Part shown: piece after piece, positions 16,458-30,918 of the stretch
How positions within the stretch are numbered: the first letter of the stretch is position 1
Layout: every line of letters begins with the position of its first letter
Source: Tubulanus polymorphus
Lineage: Eukaryota > Nemertea > Palaeonemertea > Tubulaniformes > Tubulanidae
Direction of reading: 5' to 3'
Assembly: GCF_964204645.1 (NCBI RefSeq)
Contig: NC_134029.1
Location: 2,985,001-3,049,000, forward strand
DNA: 64,000 bases
Made by a program: the position numbers and the translations under genes
Notes under the pieces: generated by a model
The model's database searches: none
What the model saw: only the letters and a program-made list of their open reading frames with translations
What the model was told of the DNA's origin: nothing

Positions 16458-19400
16458 ATGGATGACATAAAATTCTATCTATCCGCAAACGTAAATCAAA
16501 TTGAAAAAACATTTACTTGTTCTCCTGAAACTCGGATAACTCTTTTCTGCGTATACTTTTGTCGCCTTGAACGCGATGTCAGCATTGAATTTATATCGCG
16601 TCCGAAACAACAAGAACAAGCAGATTCTTGCATCCTCAGTCTGAACGTAATCGAACTATTAACGAACAAGAGTTTCAAACAGGAGAAAAGTGATGTACGT
16701 TTCGTGAACTGGTGTAAACTGCCTTGCGCGATAAACCGAACTGACGGATTGATCTATTCGGGTCTTTGTAATATCTTGCGTTTGTTGGTTTTGATCGCGA
16801 AGAATTCGCAGTCCAGCAGTGATTCATCCGTTTTGGATCACGTACTCGGGCACAAAGATAACTGTTTAAAAGCTTGTGAACACGTGTCTCCCTGGACGAC
16901 ATTTTGCGAATCAAAAATACCGACACTGATCCGAGAAGTCGATCTTAGAAATAGATGCGATAAAGTGACAGTCGAAGAGTTGTGTATTCCCAGTCAACTG
17001 TTATCATTTGAGGATAATTTCTACAGTCATTTATCAATTCCTAATCATAATAAGATACTAATGAAAATGAAAAAGCGTGGTTTAATCGATGAATCATGCG
17101 TCTCTGTTCCGCATTATTTCGCCGAATCGGCAGAAATGATGTTGACTGATATCATTCTGTTTCCTTGTATACACCTGTATTTAGTAAGTAGGTTTGCGAG
17201 ACTTTCAACTATGTACAGTCCAACCTCTAATGAACTTGGATTTAACCAACTTAGAATTACATTCTCTATTTCAGACTAGATACAAAAACTACTTAAGCAG
17301 TTTCCGCGTTCACCTACCCAAAGTATTTGAATGGTACACAAGGATGTGTAATATAAAGAGGGTTAATCAAGCCAGTATATTTATGGATTATAAACTATTG
17401 GATCTGGCTTCTGTCAAGAACGCGTTCAGTTGTGATTCAGTTTCTCTTGAAATTCATAGAGATGTTTTGACCAAAAGATATCGGTGAGTAAATACATTGA
17501 CAATTGACTAGTGGATATTTATAATTCAAATAAGAGAGTTGTGGCTTTTTGACGATTCTCTGAAGCATTTTCTTTCTTTTAATCCATAATTGTGTTATTT
17601 TTTCAATGGATGATGTTGAGTTCTGAATTCACCGGAAAATTTCATTCTTTCAGAGAGAAAATTAATGAACGTTGGAAGTTGAAGGAAGATGATGTTAAAC
17701 CAAGTTTACAATGTTTAGAGGTAACGTATTTATGAACACATTGTAAGTGATGATTGAGTCATTTGGACGGACAGCAATTCCAATGGATGCGACACTGGTT
17801 TGGATTATGTATTTCAGAATGCCAAAATCGAAGCTAAAATAGTTGATCATCCGAGAAGTTTGAATGATGGTTATAGATTAGACTGGTTATCTCTACCTCA
17901 TTGCGCGCATCCCACATCGGGAGGACTTCCTGTGAATCGTGTCGATAGAAAATGTCAACAAATTGAAAACTTGGCGACTGCAATTCAACACATCGCAAAA
18001 CCCGGAGATACTATTGTTGATTTTTGTTCAGGTGGAGTAAGTATCAGAGGAAAAACATTCTCGAAGAAATCATTAATTGGTTATTGTTAGCGGTCTCGGC
18101 AGGAAGGGGTGACATGCACTCTTTTCTCTCGTTAGTGCTCTATACTCTTCAAATTATGTGTATTTTCCATTAAAATAAGTAGGTAAATGGAAAATTCAAT
18201 ATTTATTTCATGTAAAAGCGGGATGATTACATTAATTAAGGTGCTATGTGCTAGGTCCACTGATAACACCTATCGAAAATAAAGTTTTTCATTCTTCCTA
18301 TATGGTCACCATGGCGGATATTTTGGCTTTCTTGTTAGTACATTACACATGACACGCCGAGTTGACATACGTGGTGTTTCACTGCTTTCTATTTATGATT
18401 GTTTTAATGGTACTTTCTAACAGGGTCATCTTGGAGTAGTTCTCGCTTATTTGTTACCTGAATGTCATGTGATAATGATTGAAAACAAGGAAGAATCAGT
18501 TTCGAGAGCGAATAAACGTATTTTAGAACTCGGACTAAAGAATGCCACACAATATCAGGTAATGGTTTATCGACATTATTCAGGAATTTGATGAATTTAT
18601 GTTCATTTGATCGTGCTTTCTATTTAGTGTAACATGGAATATTACAATGGACCGTTTGATATCGGTGTTTGTCTACATGCCTGTGGTGTAGCTACCGACA
18701 TGGTGTTCGAACAGTGTAGAAAAAACAAAGCTTCATTCGTTATTTGTCCGTGTTGTTACGGGGGAATAAAAAAAGTTGGTAATATCGAGTATCCAAGGAG
18801 TGATACCGTGAAAAATGCCGGCATCAAGCAGGATGTAAGTATCCCTTCTTTTTGTAGAATAATGAAGTGTTGAAATCTCTGAATAACCATTGATGAAACA
18901 CATGATAATCTAAGATGAAATCCTTCAATACAAAAGAAAGACTACGGTTGTCCGAAAAGTTTCCATAAGCTAATTATGTTATTCAACATCATGGCTATAT
19001 CCTTATACCGGTAATCTTAAAAAGATGGCTATTAGGATATACTGATAGTTGAACGGCTGACTCAAATATTAGCTCACGGAAAATTTTCATTCTCAGTTTT
19101 CTTTCGTTTTGTAGTATGTTATCATATCACTAAATTTGCTGCTGTTGTTAAAGATGTTTATTCTATGTTTTAGGAATTGATAGTTCTTGGTCATGTTGCA
19201 GATCAAACTCAGGTCGATATTCCGCAGTATGAATTAGGTATGTGCCTCACTGCTCCTGTCAGATGACGTTATTCATATATAGCCCTCTTCCGCACACTAT
19301 TATCCGATATATTCCTATTTTCAGGTGAGAAATGTATGGGATTGATAGATACAGATCGAGCGTTGTTTGCAGAGGAAAATAATTATGCGGTCAGTTTATG

Positions 19401-19470
19401 TAAACTGAAACCCACAACGTGTACAACGAAAAACAATCTATTAATCGGAATTTATAACGATAGACATTAA
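16458..19470 (+). CDS. GSTCD: GSTCD-like protein (GST C-terminal-like domain + methyltransferase domain)
   Basis: Eight exons join in phase to 590 residues: 16458-17183, 17275-17483, 17654-17720, 17818-18036, 18424-18558, 18628-18834, 19174-19237 and 19325-19470. Vertebrate GSTCD is about 630 residues. The N-terminal part contains the GST C-terminal-like helical region (DIILFPCIHLYL, YLSSFRVHLPKVFEWY). The C-terminal part is a Rossmann methyltransferase: SAM-binding motif I is TIVDFCSGGGHLGVVLAYLL, split by an intron inside the Gly run, followed by an acidic residue (MIENKEES) at the motif II position. A Cys-rich CPCCYGG motif follows, as in related methyltransferases. Its substrate is not known to me, so function beyond probable SAM-dependent methylation is not claimed. 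AATAAA lies at 19555. Confidence 0.92.
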
Positions 19471-22400
19471 AATTAGTGAATTTTTGATAGAATGATTTTA
19501 GAATGTATTTTATCTGGTGTATTATCATTGTCTTCTTTGTGCCCTATTTATGGAAATAAATCATTCAATAATCTATTCTTGTATCAAAAATTTTTCTGTA
19601 CTTCTTATTTCATTGTCTGTGTAATTTTCACCTGCATTATTGTATGATGCTGCCTGTGGAGGATGTCGTCAAGAGGATGAGGAGGAAATGAGCTAATAAA
19701 CACTAGATTACTGAGCCACACTAGATTAACATAGTCACGTCATTGAAGTTTTCACTATTTCCGAGTCCAAAATTTCAATAAAATTAACTAAGCAAGAGTC
19801 ATCAACACAATGAGGCTCCCAGCTATAACGACTTAAGCGAGTCACTTTCTAAGCTCCACGAATTTTCTAAAAATGGTTGTAATCACTTCTCGCACACTGT
19901 GGATATAATCGTCTCCCGTATGAATGTATCTTTGTGTTAAGGCTCCATCTTCTGAGACAGAAGAAAATGCCTTTGATTATAAATCCTGCAGCACTGACAC
20001 CAAGAAACAACAATATACATACATAGGAATGTTTATTTCTAAAAATAACATTTTCTGTACAACTCCATCATTTTTATACATTTTAAATATCATTTGCATA
20101 TTTCACTCAATGGTTTCTGTACATTTCTATTGCGGACACAGCAGGAAAAAATATCGAAAATGATTCTTTCTTTCCTACGGATCAGTATTATCATCGAGTT
20201 TCCGTAATTATGTTACAGTTTTATGACGTGTGTGTCTCAAAATGATGCGGTTCTGGAATTCAAAATACGTCGAACAAGCCTAAGCCTACATACATATGAT
20301 TGGCCCGGTGCCATTTGCTCAAAAGTTGATCTAAGTGTTAACAATGCAGGCATTATGTCAGTTATCAATGGTTCAATTTAGCCAGCTTTTGAGCACCTGA
20401 CCCCTGATTTCATTTCAGAAACCATCCTATAATTCTTAATCCCTTCCGGACCATTTTCTGTATTCAGTCAGTATTCGGTCGGCTTCAATTCACTTTAACC
20501 TACTTCAACCTAGCTAGGTGGGATTAACATTTCAATATCACATAATTAAATACACTACAACATGTCTCCTACAATCATCATCATAAAGCGTCGCACTTTC
20601 GTTTCGATTTGATTCAAAAATCTAAAATAAATGCTTTAGCCTAAAAAAATCAAATAGGCTTACCCGGTATACAGAGAATAAAAATATAATTCCTATGGGA
20701 CAGCCACAAATGATATACAAGTTTAGAACAGATCTATCAGTTACTGGTTCATACGCCAGTGTCATACGCACACCGGTTGTGTTGACATTTACTAAATTTA
20801 TTTTTAAATTAAAGCTATATTTTTGCCATGTATGAAAAATTATAGCGACCTCATAAACCCCCGCCCGGTACCCCTTATTGAATAAACACGAACAAATGCG
20901 ACATAAATGCTTAGTAAAAGCTATATGAGCTCGGTGAAAACTCATCAAGTTGGATTTGTAGTTTAGCAGTTCAATCATTTTGTTGTCAATGATGAAACTT
21001 TTCAGTATAATTCTATGATGAAGTTTTTATTGCTGCTCAGAGATTAAGAGCCACAAAATTATTATTACTAGAAGAACTAAATCTATCTATAAATGCGTTT
21101 TTCCGATAATAAGAGAATTTACTATGAAAACTGATAATGAAATGAGTCCGAAAATCAGTTGGAAAGTACCACCGGTATTACTTATAGGACCTAAATTTCC
21201 ACTGCTGTTAATTTCTCGTGTTCATTTCCAATTATTTCACTCTATCTAGCAGTCACAACCACTGTAGAATTGGGACATGAATATACAATTGAAATCTGAT
21301 AAACCTAAACTCTGATGACTATTACTCAAGGACAACAAACATATGTGGTCCCAATTCACGCGAGCAGATTTATATTCAGTTAGTGTATGCGTTTTACCGG
21401 GAGTTAGAAAAATATTCGCTAAAACCTGTTCATTTCCGTATAAAAATAAACGTTTTTACATCATCATAGATTCTGCAGTTAACCCCGACCCCTGTTTTCG
21501 AAGCCTTATTTTCCACTCTACAGCAATTTCTCTCAGCTTTACGATCAAAACTAAAGCTAATAATACACAGTCCATTCCAGTAACGAAACCAATTGATGAG
21601 AACACTGTTTACTACGATAACATTGTGATATGTATGGAATCATTGGAAATATGCAAATTTGATATCTATTCATGAAGGCAGCAGTACATTATTAGTGATA
21701 CAAACTCTCTCCAAACTGCACCTTTTTAACTACTACAACACTTGCCACCACTAACATACTGCCGACCGATGATCATGATATTTGTAACTTTTTGAGGAAT
21801 TTTTTTAATCGTATTTTCCTCGTTTTTCATTATTTTAATTATAAAATCCGAACCATTCTGCCGCTACTCAAGCAGGTTCGCGGAAATAACGTTCCCTCCG
21901 CACGCCCCGCCCCCTCAGTCAAAAACCTCGTACGTTAATGATATCAATATATGTTCGTACAGAAGCCGTTTTGACAGCCGCGCGCAAAAGTCTCGTTTAA
22001 AAATATACAATGCATACGAATAAATACTGGTTGCTTTTTTTACAAAACAAAAAAAAAATTCTCATATATAATAATAATAAACAACAATGTCTTTCTTATT
22101 ATTTTATGTACACAGGTTTTTTTAAACAAATCTCTTTCAAACGAGCAACATATAACAATTGCCGATTGTTTAATTCGTCTTTTACTACCGACTTCCCGAT
22201 AACAGTACTCATTTATCATCCTTTCTTTCTTTAGAACAGTTTTTAACCCAGAGATACTAGCGAGTGAACTATTTCAAATACCCCACCAGCGCGAGACTAA
22301 CCTGCGTAAACTGATCTGAAGCCAGTTGCACGAAAAACAGTTTCGACTCTTCGATCAAATTAATTTCTTCATCAAATTCAGTTCATCTCAAATCGCTTTA

Positions 22401-23125
22401 GGAGTTAATCGTGAAACGGGTCCTGTCTTTAAAAAAATCTATACAATCGCTTTACTATATCGTATGAAAACGAACCACAATTTCAGAAACCAGTATTTTC
22501 GAAGTAAAACTGCAGGGTTTTGATTGACCTCAACTAGTATTCAGAGACCATCGTTATAAAATACAAATCATTATACTTACTCATCGTAATAATAATAATT
22601 GTCAAAAAATACCGATATTTTTTCCAGCGCCAGCATCGACGACATCGTAGCGTTCAAAATATATAAAACGATTATTCTTCATCAGACACGATGACGAGAA
22701 TCAACAGATACAACAATAAGTTCAGTTCTTACCGCCGCGCGCCACAACGCGCATCGTCAATTCGTGCCAGATCATTACAGATGCATCATCGATTCTCACC
22801 AGACCACGATCAAATGCATCATCAATTTGCACCAGATTATCATCAGACGCATCATTAATTAGCAACGGAAAATCACAGATGCATCGACGATTCCTGCGTT
22901 GGTTATCCGGTTTGAAACTCGAAATAATCCACTGATACATCAATCATTAGGAATACAAGTGTCTCTATAAGTTATATACAGGCTTATAATATTATTAATA
23001 TATTAAGGTCTTTTCATATTGAAGTCGTGGCAGTACAGTCAGTGTTTTATAACCAGTATAGCTGGATTTTACGTCGTATCATCGGTATTTCCCGCACGAC
23101 TGATCGAGATGACAACGTCGTTTGA
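19471..23125. other. Convergent 3' region of GSTCD and PAN3
   Basis: This AT-rich sequence has runs of A and T around 22020-22130. It probably holds the PAN3 3' UTR at its right end. I see no supported coding exon. A minisatellite lies at 22751-22895, and a weak inverted repeat (TGCTCAAAAG / CTTTTGAGCA) spans about 20315-20395. Confidence 0.45.
22751..22895. repeat. Minisatellite, about 33-bp imperfect unit x 4-5
   Basis: The core GCATC(A/G)T/AC recurs at 22751, 22783, 22816, 22849 and 22881, giving spacings of 32, 33, 33 and 32 bp. The units also share a CACCAGA-like segment. It lies just downstream of PAN3 and could be part of its 3' UTR. Confidence 0.75.
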
Positions 23126-26100
23126 CTATGTCGATGAAGATGCCAGCTCAGACATGTGACTAGCGTGAAGAACTTCGTTGAACGCGGAATCGAAACATTG
23201 TTTCAATTCGGCGTACGAGACGAGTAAAACGGTCTGAGCGTCGCGTGACATCAGGCAGATCTTTTCATGAGTACCGGCGTCCAACTAGAAATATATGGTA
23301 TCAATACATTAAAAACCGGCTAATCGTTGAACATACCGCTGGTAAGAATTATAACACAGGCTGCCTACATTCCAGGGCTAAGTTTCATAGATGTGGAAGA
23401 AAAGTAATCCCTGGGAATATTTTGAAATTTGTCAGTTATAACCATGGTTTCTCATTGTTACTATGGTGGTTGTCACCCGGATTGAGGATTTACCCCTAGG
23501 GATAACTTTGATACTCAGTCTATGAAACCGGGCCCTGGGTATTAGGGTTGTCAATGGAAAAAGTTTCAAATTTTCAAAGTACTTTCACAATTTAGAAGTT
23601 TGTAAGGAATCGAGGAGGCATAGGAATCGTGTAACACTAAAATTTACAAACCTTATTCAAACTCTGTACGATATGAGCCATGTCGATCCATGGCGCTCCG
23701 TTCTCATCCACTTGATGGAAAACATAATCTCTGAATAACTTTAACATGTATCGATCTCCGGTTTCAGACCAACTCGGATCCATATTGAACCTTGAAATTA
23801 AATACCCGTAACATACTTCACATCATATACACTCTAGAATTATCTGAGATTGGTTGTATAATCTAGTTCAAAGTCGATTAAAGATATCTTCATTGGGGGC
23901 AGTTGCTTCCCAAGAGGTTCCTCGTGTCACTCGTCAAAAGCATTGAACGAGACACCAAAAACTCAATATTCTATGACTTTTGTGTGATTTTCCATGAAAA
24001 TCAAGATTTCACAATCGGTAAATAAAGCCAGAATTCCCGATCTGTAAGAATGCTGCTAGTCTCAATAAGAGAAAGTGTTTTTCTACTTACTCTTGTCTCT
24101 CATTGATGATTCCGAGTTTTGTGATGAGTCGACACAATCTACTGTTCTCAATCTCCTACAAAAACAACACAATACATTCAATCTGTGATCTACATCATAA
24201 ATATCGTCGACAGAAAGTGATGACGTACCTTGGCGAGTTCGTTTTCCAGAAGATCATTACGGATCTGTGCGGCTTCGAGTTGTGTATAGAAACGAGCGCC
24301 GATCATCGGCATGATGTCATTAACGCTCCTAATCCGATTGTGATTACTCAATAAATAACTGAAAATACAATTTATATTTATCAGAAACATGTAATTTAGC
24401 CACCATAGATTCCATGAAATTAAGGCAGGTATTGATTAAGCGTATCCTGGTTTTTAGGAATAGCAATTTCCGACTACAAACTCTCTACCGGCAGCTTCGT
24501 CATGTATGACGTTTACACAGGGTAGCCATTTTTATTCGACTCACTTTTTCCCCCGACTATTCCCAGACATGCTCCTTGTATTAACTGACTTGATCCGCTA
24601 AAGTTTCGATCGATCAACACAGTCAAATATGTAAGAAATAGATGGAAACTGTTTGATCTCAACTAATCTCCCAGACTTTCTACCTTTTTTTAAAGAAAAG
24701 AAATTCCCCTGGTTTTTGTGTTACAGACATACTATTCTAGAATAGGTAAAGCATATTGTGGTCGAACGAACACACCAGAAGAGAGTTCTAGAATCAGTAG
24801 GAACCAATCAAAACCTGCCTAAATATTAATGTTATGCTTCAAAATTAATGAAGCTGTAAAGACTAAACTCACAGTATCAGATTTTTCAGATCTGCAGAAT
24901 AATTTCGGGCGACCAAATCAACAGATGCCTGTAAGTGTTCACGCTGGATTCCCATTACTGAATTACACGCTAATGCTAACACTACCTTACCCAACGAAAC
25001 CATATCCTCTTGCTAGAACAAAACAATACATTCTACCATTAATACAAATATATACCGTTAGAAACAGCTTATTATCAAACACGGTTTTCGATAACAGTTA
25101 CTATTTATACAACTACCGGTCTAGAGTAGATACTATTACCTGGTAATGGGGCATTAAGCCCATCGGATTCGACTGGGTCGCATCAAAACCCAAAACATCG
25201 AAGATGCCAACGCAATTCAACCATAGTCTGAAAAATAATCCACCAAAACTAATTCAGTCTAATTCGGATAGCGAACTCAAAACAGGTGACACAGAATGCT
25301 ATAATACTCCGCTCAATGACAGCTTCACATACGTATTGATCAATCGATATCATTTACAGCTGTTTCACGTACGCATTAAAACAGTAACAGTTTGCGTGGA
25401 AATTTAAAAAAACTCTCATTCGACGCGCCGCACGACGCACCTTGATTTTCCCTGTAGGAGAATCTTCGTAGGATCCATGACGCGACACGCGAGGCCGGCG
25501 GCGTGGATCGTTCTCAGGGCAGACGTCAACTGAACGATGTAATTCCATATGAGACTTTCCGGTAGAAGAGTCGTCTGTCTGACTCCACCTGCTGCAGCTC
25601 CTTACAAAATAATCAATACATTCACTGTAGTGAAACTTACTATAACCGAAACAAGTTCTACACGATCCAGTTCAATGAAATCGAGAACAGCCCTAATGTT
25701 GAATTCAGAAAATCAAACCCGGGTACTTCAAATTTTACCCTGGGGATTGTGCGTTGAATCGAGTAAACTATTGGATTAATGTCAAAACTGGTCTTTAACC
25801 CTTTCAGTGCGTCTACACCGCAGTGCGGTGTATAAATCAGTGATGGATTTTGCTAGAACACCGCACTGCGGTGTATTGATGTAATTAGTAATTTGTAATT
25901 ATCCCTATTGAAAAATGGCAGAAAGTGTCAAACATAGTGAAATACTAGTAACTAACGATACACCGCACTGCGGTGTAGACGCACTATAGTGGTATTCCCA
26001 TTGTTCAACACACTAGGGTGGAATTTTTTAGAATTTTCAAATTTTCTCCAGCACTATAGGGTATTAATTAGTCAGCACTGAAAGGGTTAAAACAGTTCAG

Positions 26101-29100
26101 ATTCATGATATTTTAGCTTTGAAATGTATCATAACTGAAAAATAATATCTGATCATATGCCTGTGAACACCTATCTATTTATTACTAACTAAACAATACA
26201 CACAACATGCCTTCATTCATTAAATCAATTTTCACGCGCCTGTGTTACCTTTTTAAATAACGCGTATCGTTAACTTCTATTGAACTACATTTTTTCCTTC
26301 TAAAATCAATATTTCAATGAGGCAGACGCTTTGTGATAGAAGGGTGGTGTTCATTATAAATCTAACTACAGTATAATGAGATAGAAACCATCTGCGCACT
26401 GCATATACCTGATAATAACAACACCCATTACAGTTCAAAACAACCAAATTTCAAAGATTCTTTATCACATTTTATCAGCAATGATCGGGTTCAGCACCAA
26501 ATAATCTACCAAATCTTATGACTTTCCGTGTTATTTCTTGACCCTTAATTCCAAATCTCAATTGCTTTCTAGATTAATACTAGGGAATTTCAACTCATGC
26601 GAGAAAATTGTCTGAGCCGAGAAAAATATTCTCAATAAAATGACACCATCATTTGCGTGCATTTTACTGATTTCGAGCTAAGGGCACTCCTAAAGAACAC
26701 TAAAATTCCCTGACTTTCAAAAATCATCATTCCCTGACTTTCCTGGAATTATTTTTCACTGACCCCGGGAGCCCCGATTGATTTTATCTTAACAGATTGA
26801 TGTTTACCTTTGCCGAAATGCCTTCCCGATGAAGCATTGGTTGCGCCCACATTACTGAATGGATTGTTAAAACCGTTTAATCTGCCCTGCATGAAATGTC
26901 GATGCATCAAAGTCTCGGATCCGGCGTGGAAATCATACACAAACACAATCGCTATCAAATCAAAAACAAAACAATAACAACAATGATATGTAGGTGGTCA
27001 GAATTTCGTTATTTTTAGGAGTAATTCAGCTGATAAAGGAGCATTCAAGTCAACATTCAAACAGTTATGGTAGCAAGGTCAGTGTACAGTATCAATATTA
27101 ATCGTTCACAGCAATAACCTGTTTGCGCAATTCTGATAGGTCCATAAACTGCGTTTCGGGCTTATTGACCAATTCGCATTAAGAACACCGAAATTGATAT
27201 CGAATCGGTTCTCGATCATAATACCGCAAATCAGCCGTATCGGAATCGGAGTCTAGTATCACGTTAAGTACTTACAGTGGTCACCGAATGATTTAGTTGT
27301 AAATACTTCTCTCAATTGGACAATGTTTGTATGCTGCAACTTCTTCCACATATCAATTAACGACATACACTTCGTATTAGTCAAACGATAACCTGCAAAA
27401 CAATCATTCAGTAATCAGTAATCAGTAGTTTCAACGTTGTGACAATTGTCGCGGAATGAGGCTTACCGTGAATTCTTCTGAGACAATAGATCAGCCCATC
27501 TTTAGTATTGTGAGCTTTATAGCACGTAGTCGGGTAGCCGAATGTGGATGACTTGTGTAGACTGTTTGAAGGTGGTGGTTCAAGTGGATATAAACTCTCA
27601 TAGTTATCAACGCGTACCGGTATATCTGTTAAAAATAACATCGTCAAATTCATACCATTGTCGATCATTTGAGGACTGGTTTTTCTTTTACACGTATTCA
27701 TGTTGAATTATTAGTTACGTATGAGGACACATTTATTCTATAAAATTAAGATATTCAAACTGTCGGCAAAGAACATCAAAATGATTTATTCTTACCTGGA
27801 ACAGAATCAGGATCGATTTGAAGCATTGTTACTGCTGATCTATTCAACATTTCCTGAAATTACACAAATTGTAATTTGATTAATATTCTTTACTCTAGCT
27901 GATGATAATTCTTAGCCAAGTTTCCATTGAACACATTCCAGTTTAGGAAACAGCAATTCCGAATTGAAATCTGATCAGTATTTGTCACGATGTTGAAACT
28001 ACTGATTACCGATCAAATTTTAATCCGGATCTCAATGCCTTAAGAAAATGAAAGCAAAATTTGAATGCGTACCATTTTAATTTCCTCGGAACAGGCAAAA
28101 CTCGCAAGCGTTGGTCTCGGTTTCATGTGAGCGATGTGAGGTGGAACCCCTGGATACATACTCAAACTAGGCAGCATCTAAACATAAATATCAGTTGAAT
28201 TGAAAAAGGTTCATCCGTACAGATAGATAGATTTTAAACAATGAAAATGCACGATCAGATCGGTATTGACTGCCCTACCCTAAACAGGGATCATGGTTGA
28301 TATCTTATTACATGATAATTCATTACGTATTGAAAGATCCATGGATTTGGACTAAGTTTTCTTGAAAATTTGAATACTTTCAACACTTCAAATCTCTAAG
28401 TTGATATCAGTTGAAATCTGTTTAACCATTGTAAATACAGAAACTGAACGCATTTGTATTTCTCACGTACCACTCCCTGGACTTGTTGTGCCAATGCGTC
28501 AGGTGTGAAGAAGTAAGTTGTGCCACCGACGTTTTCGTGAAAGGTCGCCGCCGGGTTGTTTCCATTGTTGTTGACCATCTCAGGTTTTTTCAACGGTTGC
28601 GGTGATTTATTGCGCCGCTGAGCCAGCGGGGATTGTGTTGGTGAAAGTCCCGGACTCGCGACCGGACTTGTTCCTGCCGACATAGGCATAACTGAAACAT
28701 AACATACACTACACGGTTACCGACAGCATCTCCGGATTAGAAACAGTTCTTTCCCAATTAGAGACTGTTCTCTCCAGATAAGAAACAGTTCTTTAGGGTA
28801 GAATTACAACTCTAAGGGTTGGAATATAAGAAAGAGCTGATGTAAAATATCAGGTTTTTAGCAGTCAGACTGAGGAAAAAGTCAGCACTATTTCTAGTTC
28901 AATTTCTACGATCAAATTTGACATTTCAAAACAATCATTTTTTTACGAACTCACTTGTGACTAGAAAGACACATAGATCTTTATAGTATAAAATATGTCA
29001 GTACAAATTTCCACAAAAAATAAGCTCTTTTCAGCACTTTTTCAGGATTTACCCGAGAGGTAAGCAAGCACCAATCAGGGCCTTTCCAGAATTTTCCATA

Positions 29101-30918
29101 AGTCAGAACTTGTCAGACTTGCTCAATTTATCATTTTGTTCTATTGTTAGGGGAGGGGGTATATACTTACTGCCGGCAGTTGTATGCTGACTAATATGGT
29201 TAGCAGTAGTAGTAGCACCTGTTAACATATGACCATACGTTGAACCGAACGACGGTGTACTAGCACTATGAGACAGTGTACCGGCCACAGATGATTTAGC
29301 TGCACTGAATTCAACAGATGTCGGAGCGTGTAAGCCATGATGCTGCATCAATAAACAGAAACAATGACTATTCATTCATTCATTCATTCATTCATTCATT
29401 CATACCGGAGGTGTTTAATCATATCTAACAATCTACTCTGTGCGAGTATAAATAAACAATGTACTCCGAGAATCCATGACCTGATTCCACAATTGTGGGT
29501 TCGGATTTCAAATTCAAACTTCCATTTTCCCTGAAAGTTTCCCTCATTCCGGAGTCACAACCATTCCCTCGTGAATTCTGTTTCAAAACTGACCTTGTTA
29601 TTGATATCCAAACCGTTCAAACCGTTTTCCAGCGAATCGACGACGTTCGCTTCCATCATCGCCGCGTTCTGCGGCGCTACGAGATATTTGCCCTGGTTAT
29701 CGGACACCGATCGTAGGGGACTAGACCGCTGCGTCGTATTTTTCATCCTCTGTAACAGAATAATTCATTAAAATTAATTAATAAAATATATTATAGGCTA
29801 ATACAGGGTCCATACAGATCAGTAATTCCTGGATGGAGTTTTAAACGAGAAAATTTCATATTTCAAGGAAGCATCTACATCACTTTCATATCCCAATTAC
29901 TGTCAACTCCTCCTAAATCAGTTCTGTTTATCTCGGTAATTCTCTGTATAGTTATTATGTACAGGGTCCATCCAAATATTTGAGTTCAAACTTCCTAATC
30001 ATTGATAGATAGCGTTTGTGATATAAAGAGCAAGTACAAACCAGTATTGAATTGAAATCGGGTAAACCAGTGCTAGCGCTGAATGTAGCGTTGAAAAACT
30101 CATCTCCATTGTTCGCTTCAGCTGAAAAATAGAATCACATGATAGATTAATCAGCTAAGCTACGAGCAGGAGGTCCTGAAGAGGGGGGTAGGATTCAGGA
30201 CAGGAATCAACTGCAGGCCTCAGATTAAGAGACCAGTTTGAAATTCGAACGGAATGACGATCATGGTCTCCCTGGGCGACATTTAATCCGTATTTCCGTT
30301 CGTCAATATATCATTATATTACATCAATTTCTTCAGAAAAACTTTTACTTTGAGAAAAAAACGACGATTTTTCATGAACATTTTCAGCTTATGCACAGTA
30401 ATGTTACGCTGAAAACCCCGCTCCACAGACATTCAGAAATGTAACGATGATTTCATCAATTATTCAAGCGCTATAAAATCCAGTAGGTGGCACCACGCGA
30501 TGGTCATCGGAGGGGCATTTTTCAGCGTTACGCTTAGACAGTAGAACCAGCTGAGAATTGAATCACGCGCCTAGAAAGAAATAAATGAAGATTTTCGCAA
30601 AGGTTACACCACATTTAAGAACTTACGATTCGACGGTTGTTGCGGGATTGTCAAATTGGAATCGCCGACAATCAGATCGAACGGAGGAGTCGATCTATCA
30701 AACGGTGGCCGCGACTTCATCTGTTGTTGAGCCACTCGTAACCCTACGCTGTTAGGAGGCAGATCGTGATGCAGATATTGACAATCATCTCGATAAAAAC
30801 ATGAACCAGTATTCAGGTAGTATTTGCACGGTACTGATGATGCAGTAGCCTGTTTCTTCAGCGCAGTTCCACTAGTAGCAGCAGCAGGCACCGGGTTACT
30901 CATCCTGGTGCAGCTCAC
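23126..30918 (-). CDS. PAN3: PAN3, regulatory subunit of the PAN2-PAN3 deadenylase
   Basis: Seventeen coding exons join in phase to 794 residues: 30627-30918, 30042-30121, 29594-29749, 29171-29342, 28471-28691, 28073-28177, 27796-27853, 27467-27625, 27276-27392, 26808-26951, 25441-25600, 25140-25227, 24873-25012, 24229-24358, 24091-24155, 23652-23790 and 23126-23284. The N-terminus has a CCCH zinc finger (C-x8-C-x5-C-x3-[11 protein letters not shown]...), then a disordered Ser/Pro/Gln-rich region. The pseudokinase follows ([53 protein letters not shown]), with no catalytic HRD or DFG motif, as in known PAN3. The C-terminal part ([40 protein letters not shown]) is the coiled coil and knob that bind PAN2. 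It recruits PAN2 to poly(A) tails. The usual PABP-binding PAM2 motif was not confidently found. Confidence 0.96.
25799..26086. mobile_element. piggyBac-type MITE in a PAN3 intron
   Basis: The 288-bp element has terminal inverted repeats starting CCCTTTCAGTGC and is flanked on both sides by TTAA (25795-25798 and 26087-26090), the piggyBac target-site duplication. It carries three copies of a 17-bp palindrome, ACACCGCA(G/C)TGCGGTGT, at 25815-25831, 25858-25874 and 25960-25976. It has no coding capacity. Confidence 0.9.
29369..29403. repeat. (ATTC)n microsatellite in a PAN3 intron
   Basis: About nine ATTC units lie directly upstream (in gene orientation) of the PAN3 exon at 29171-29342, within about 60 bp of its acceptor. 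Confidence 0.95.

Noticed and set aside
25354-25548. Minus-strand open frame of 64 codons
   Set aside because: It is a shifted frame of the PAN3 exon 25441-25600; the true frame reads [20 protein letters not shown].
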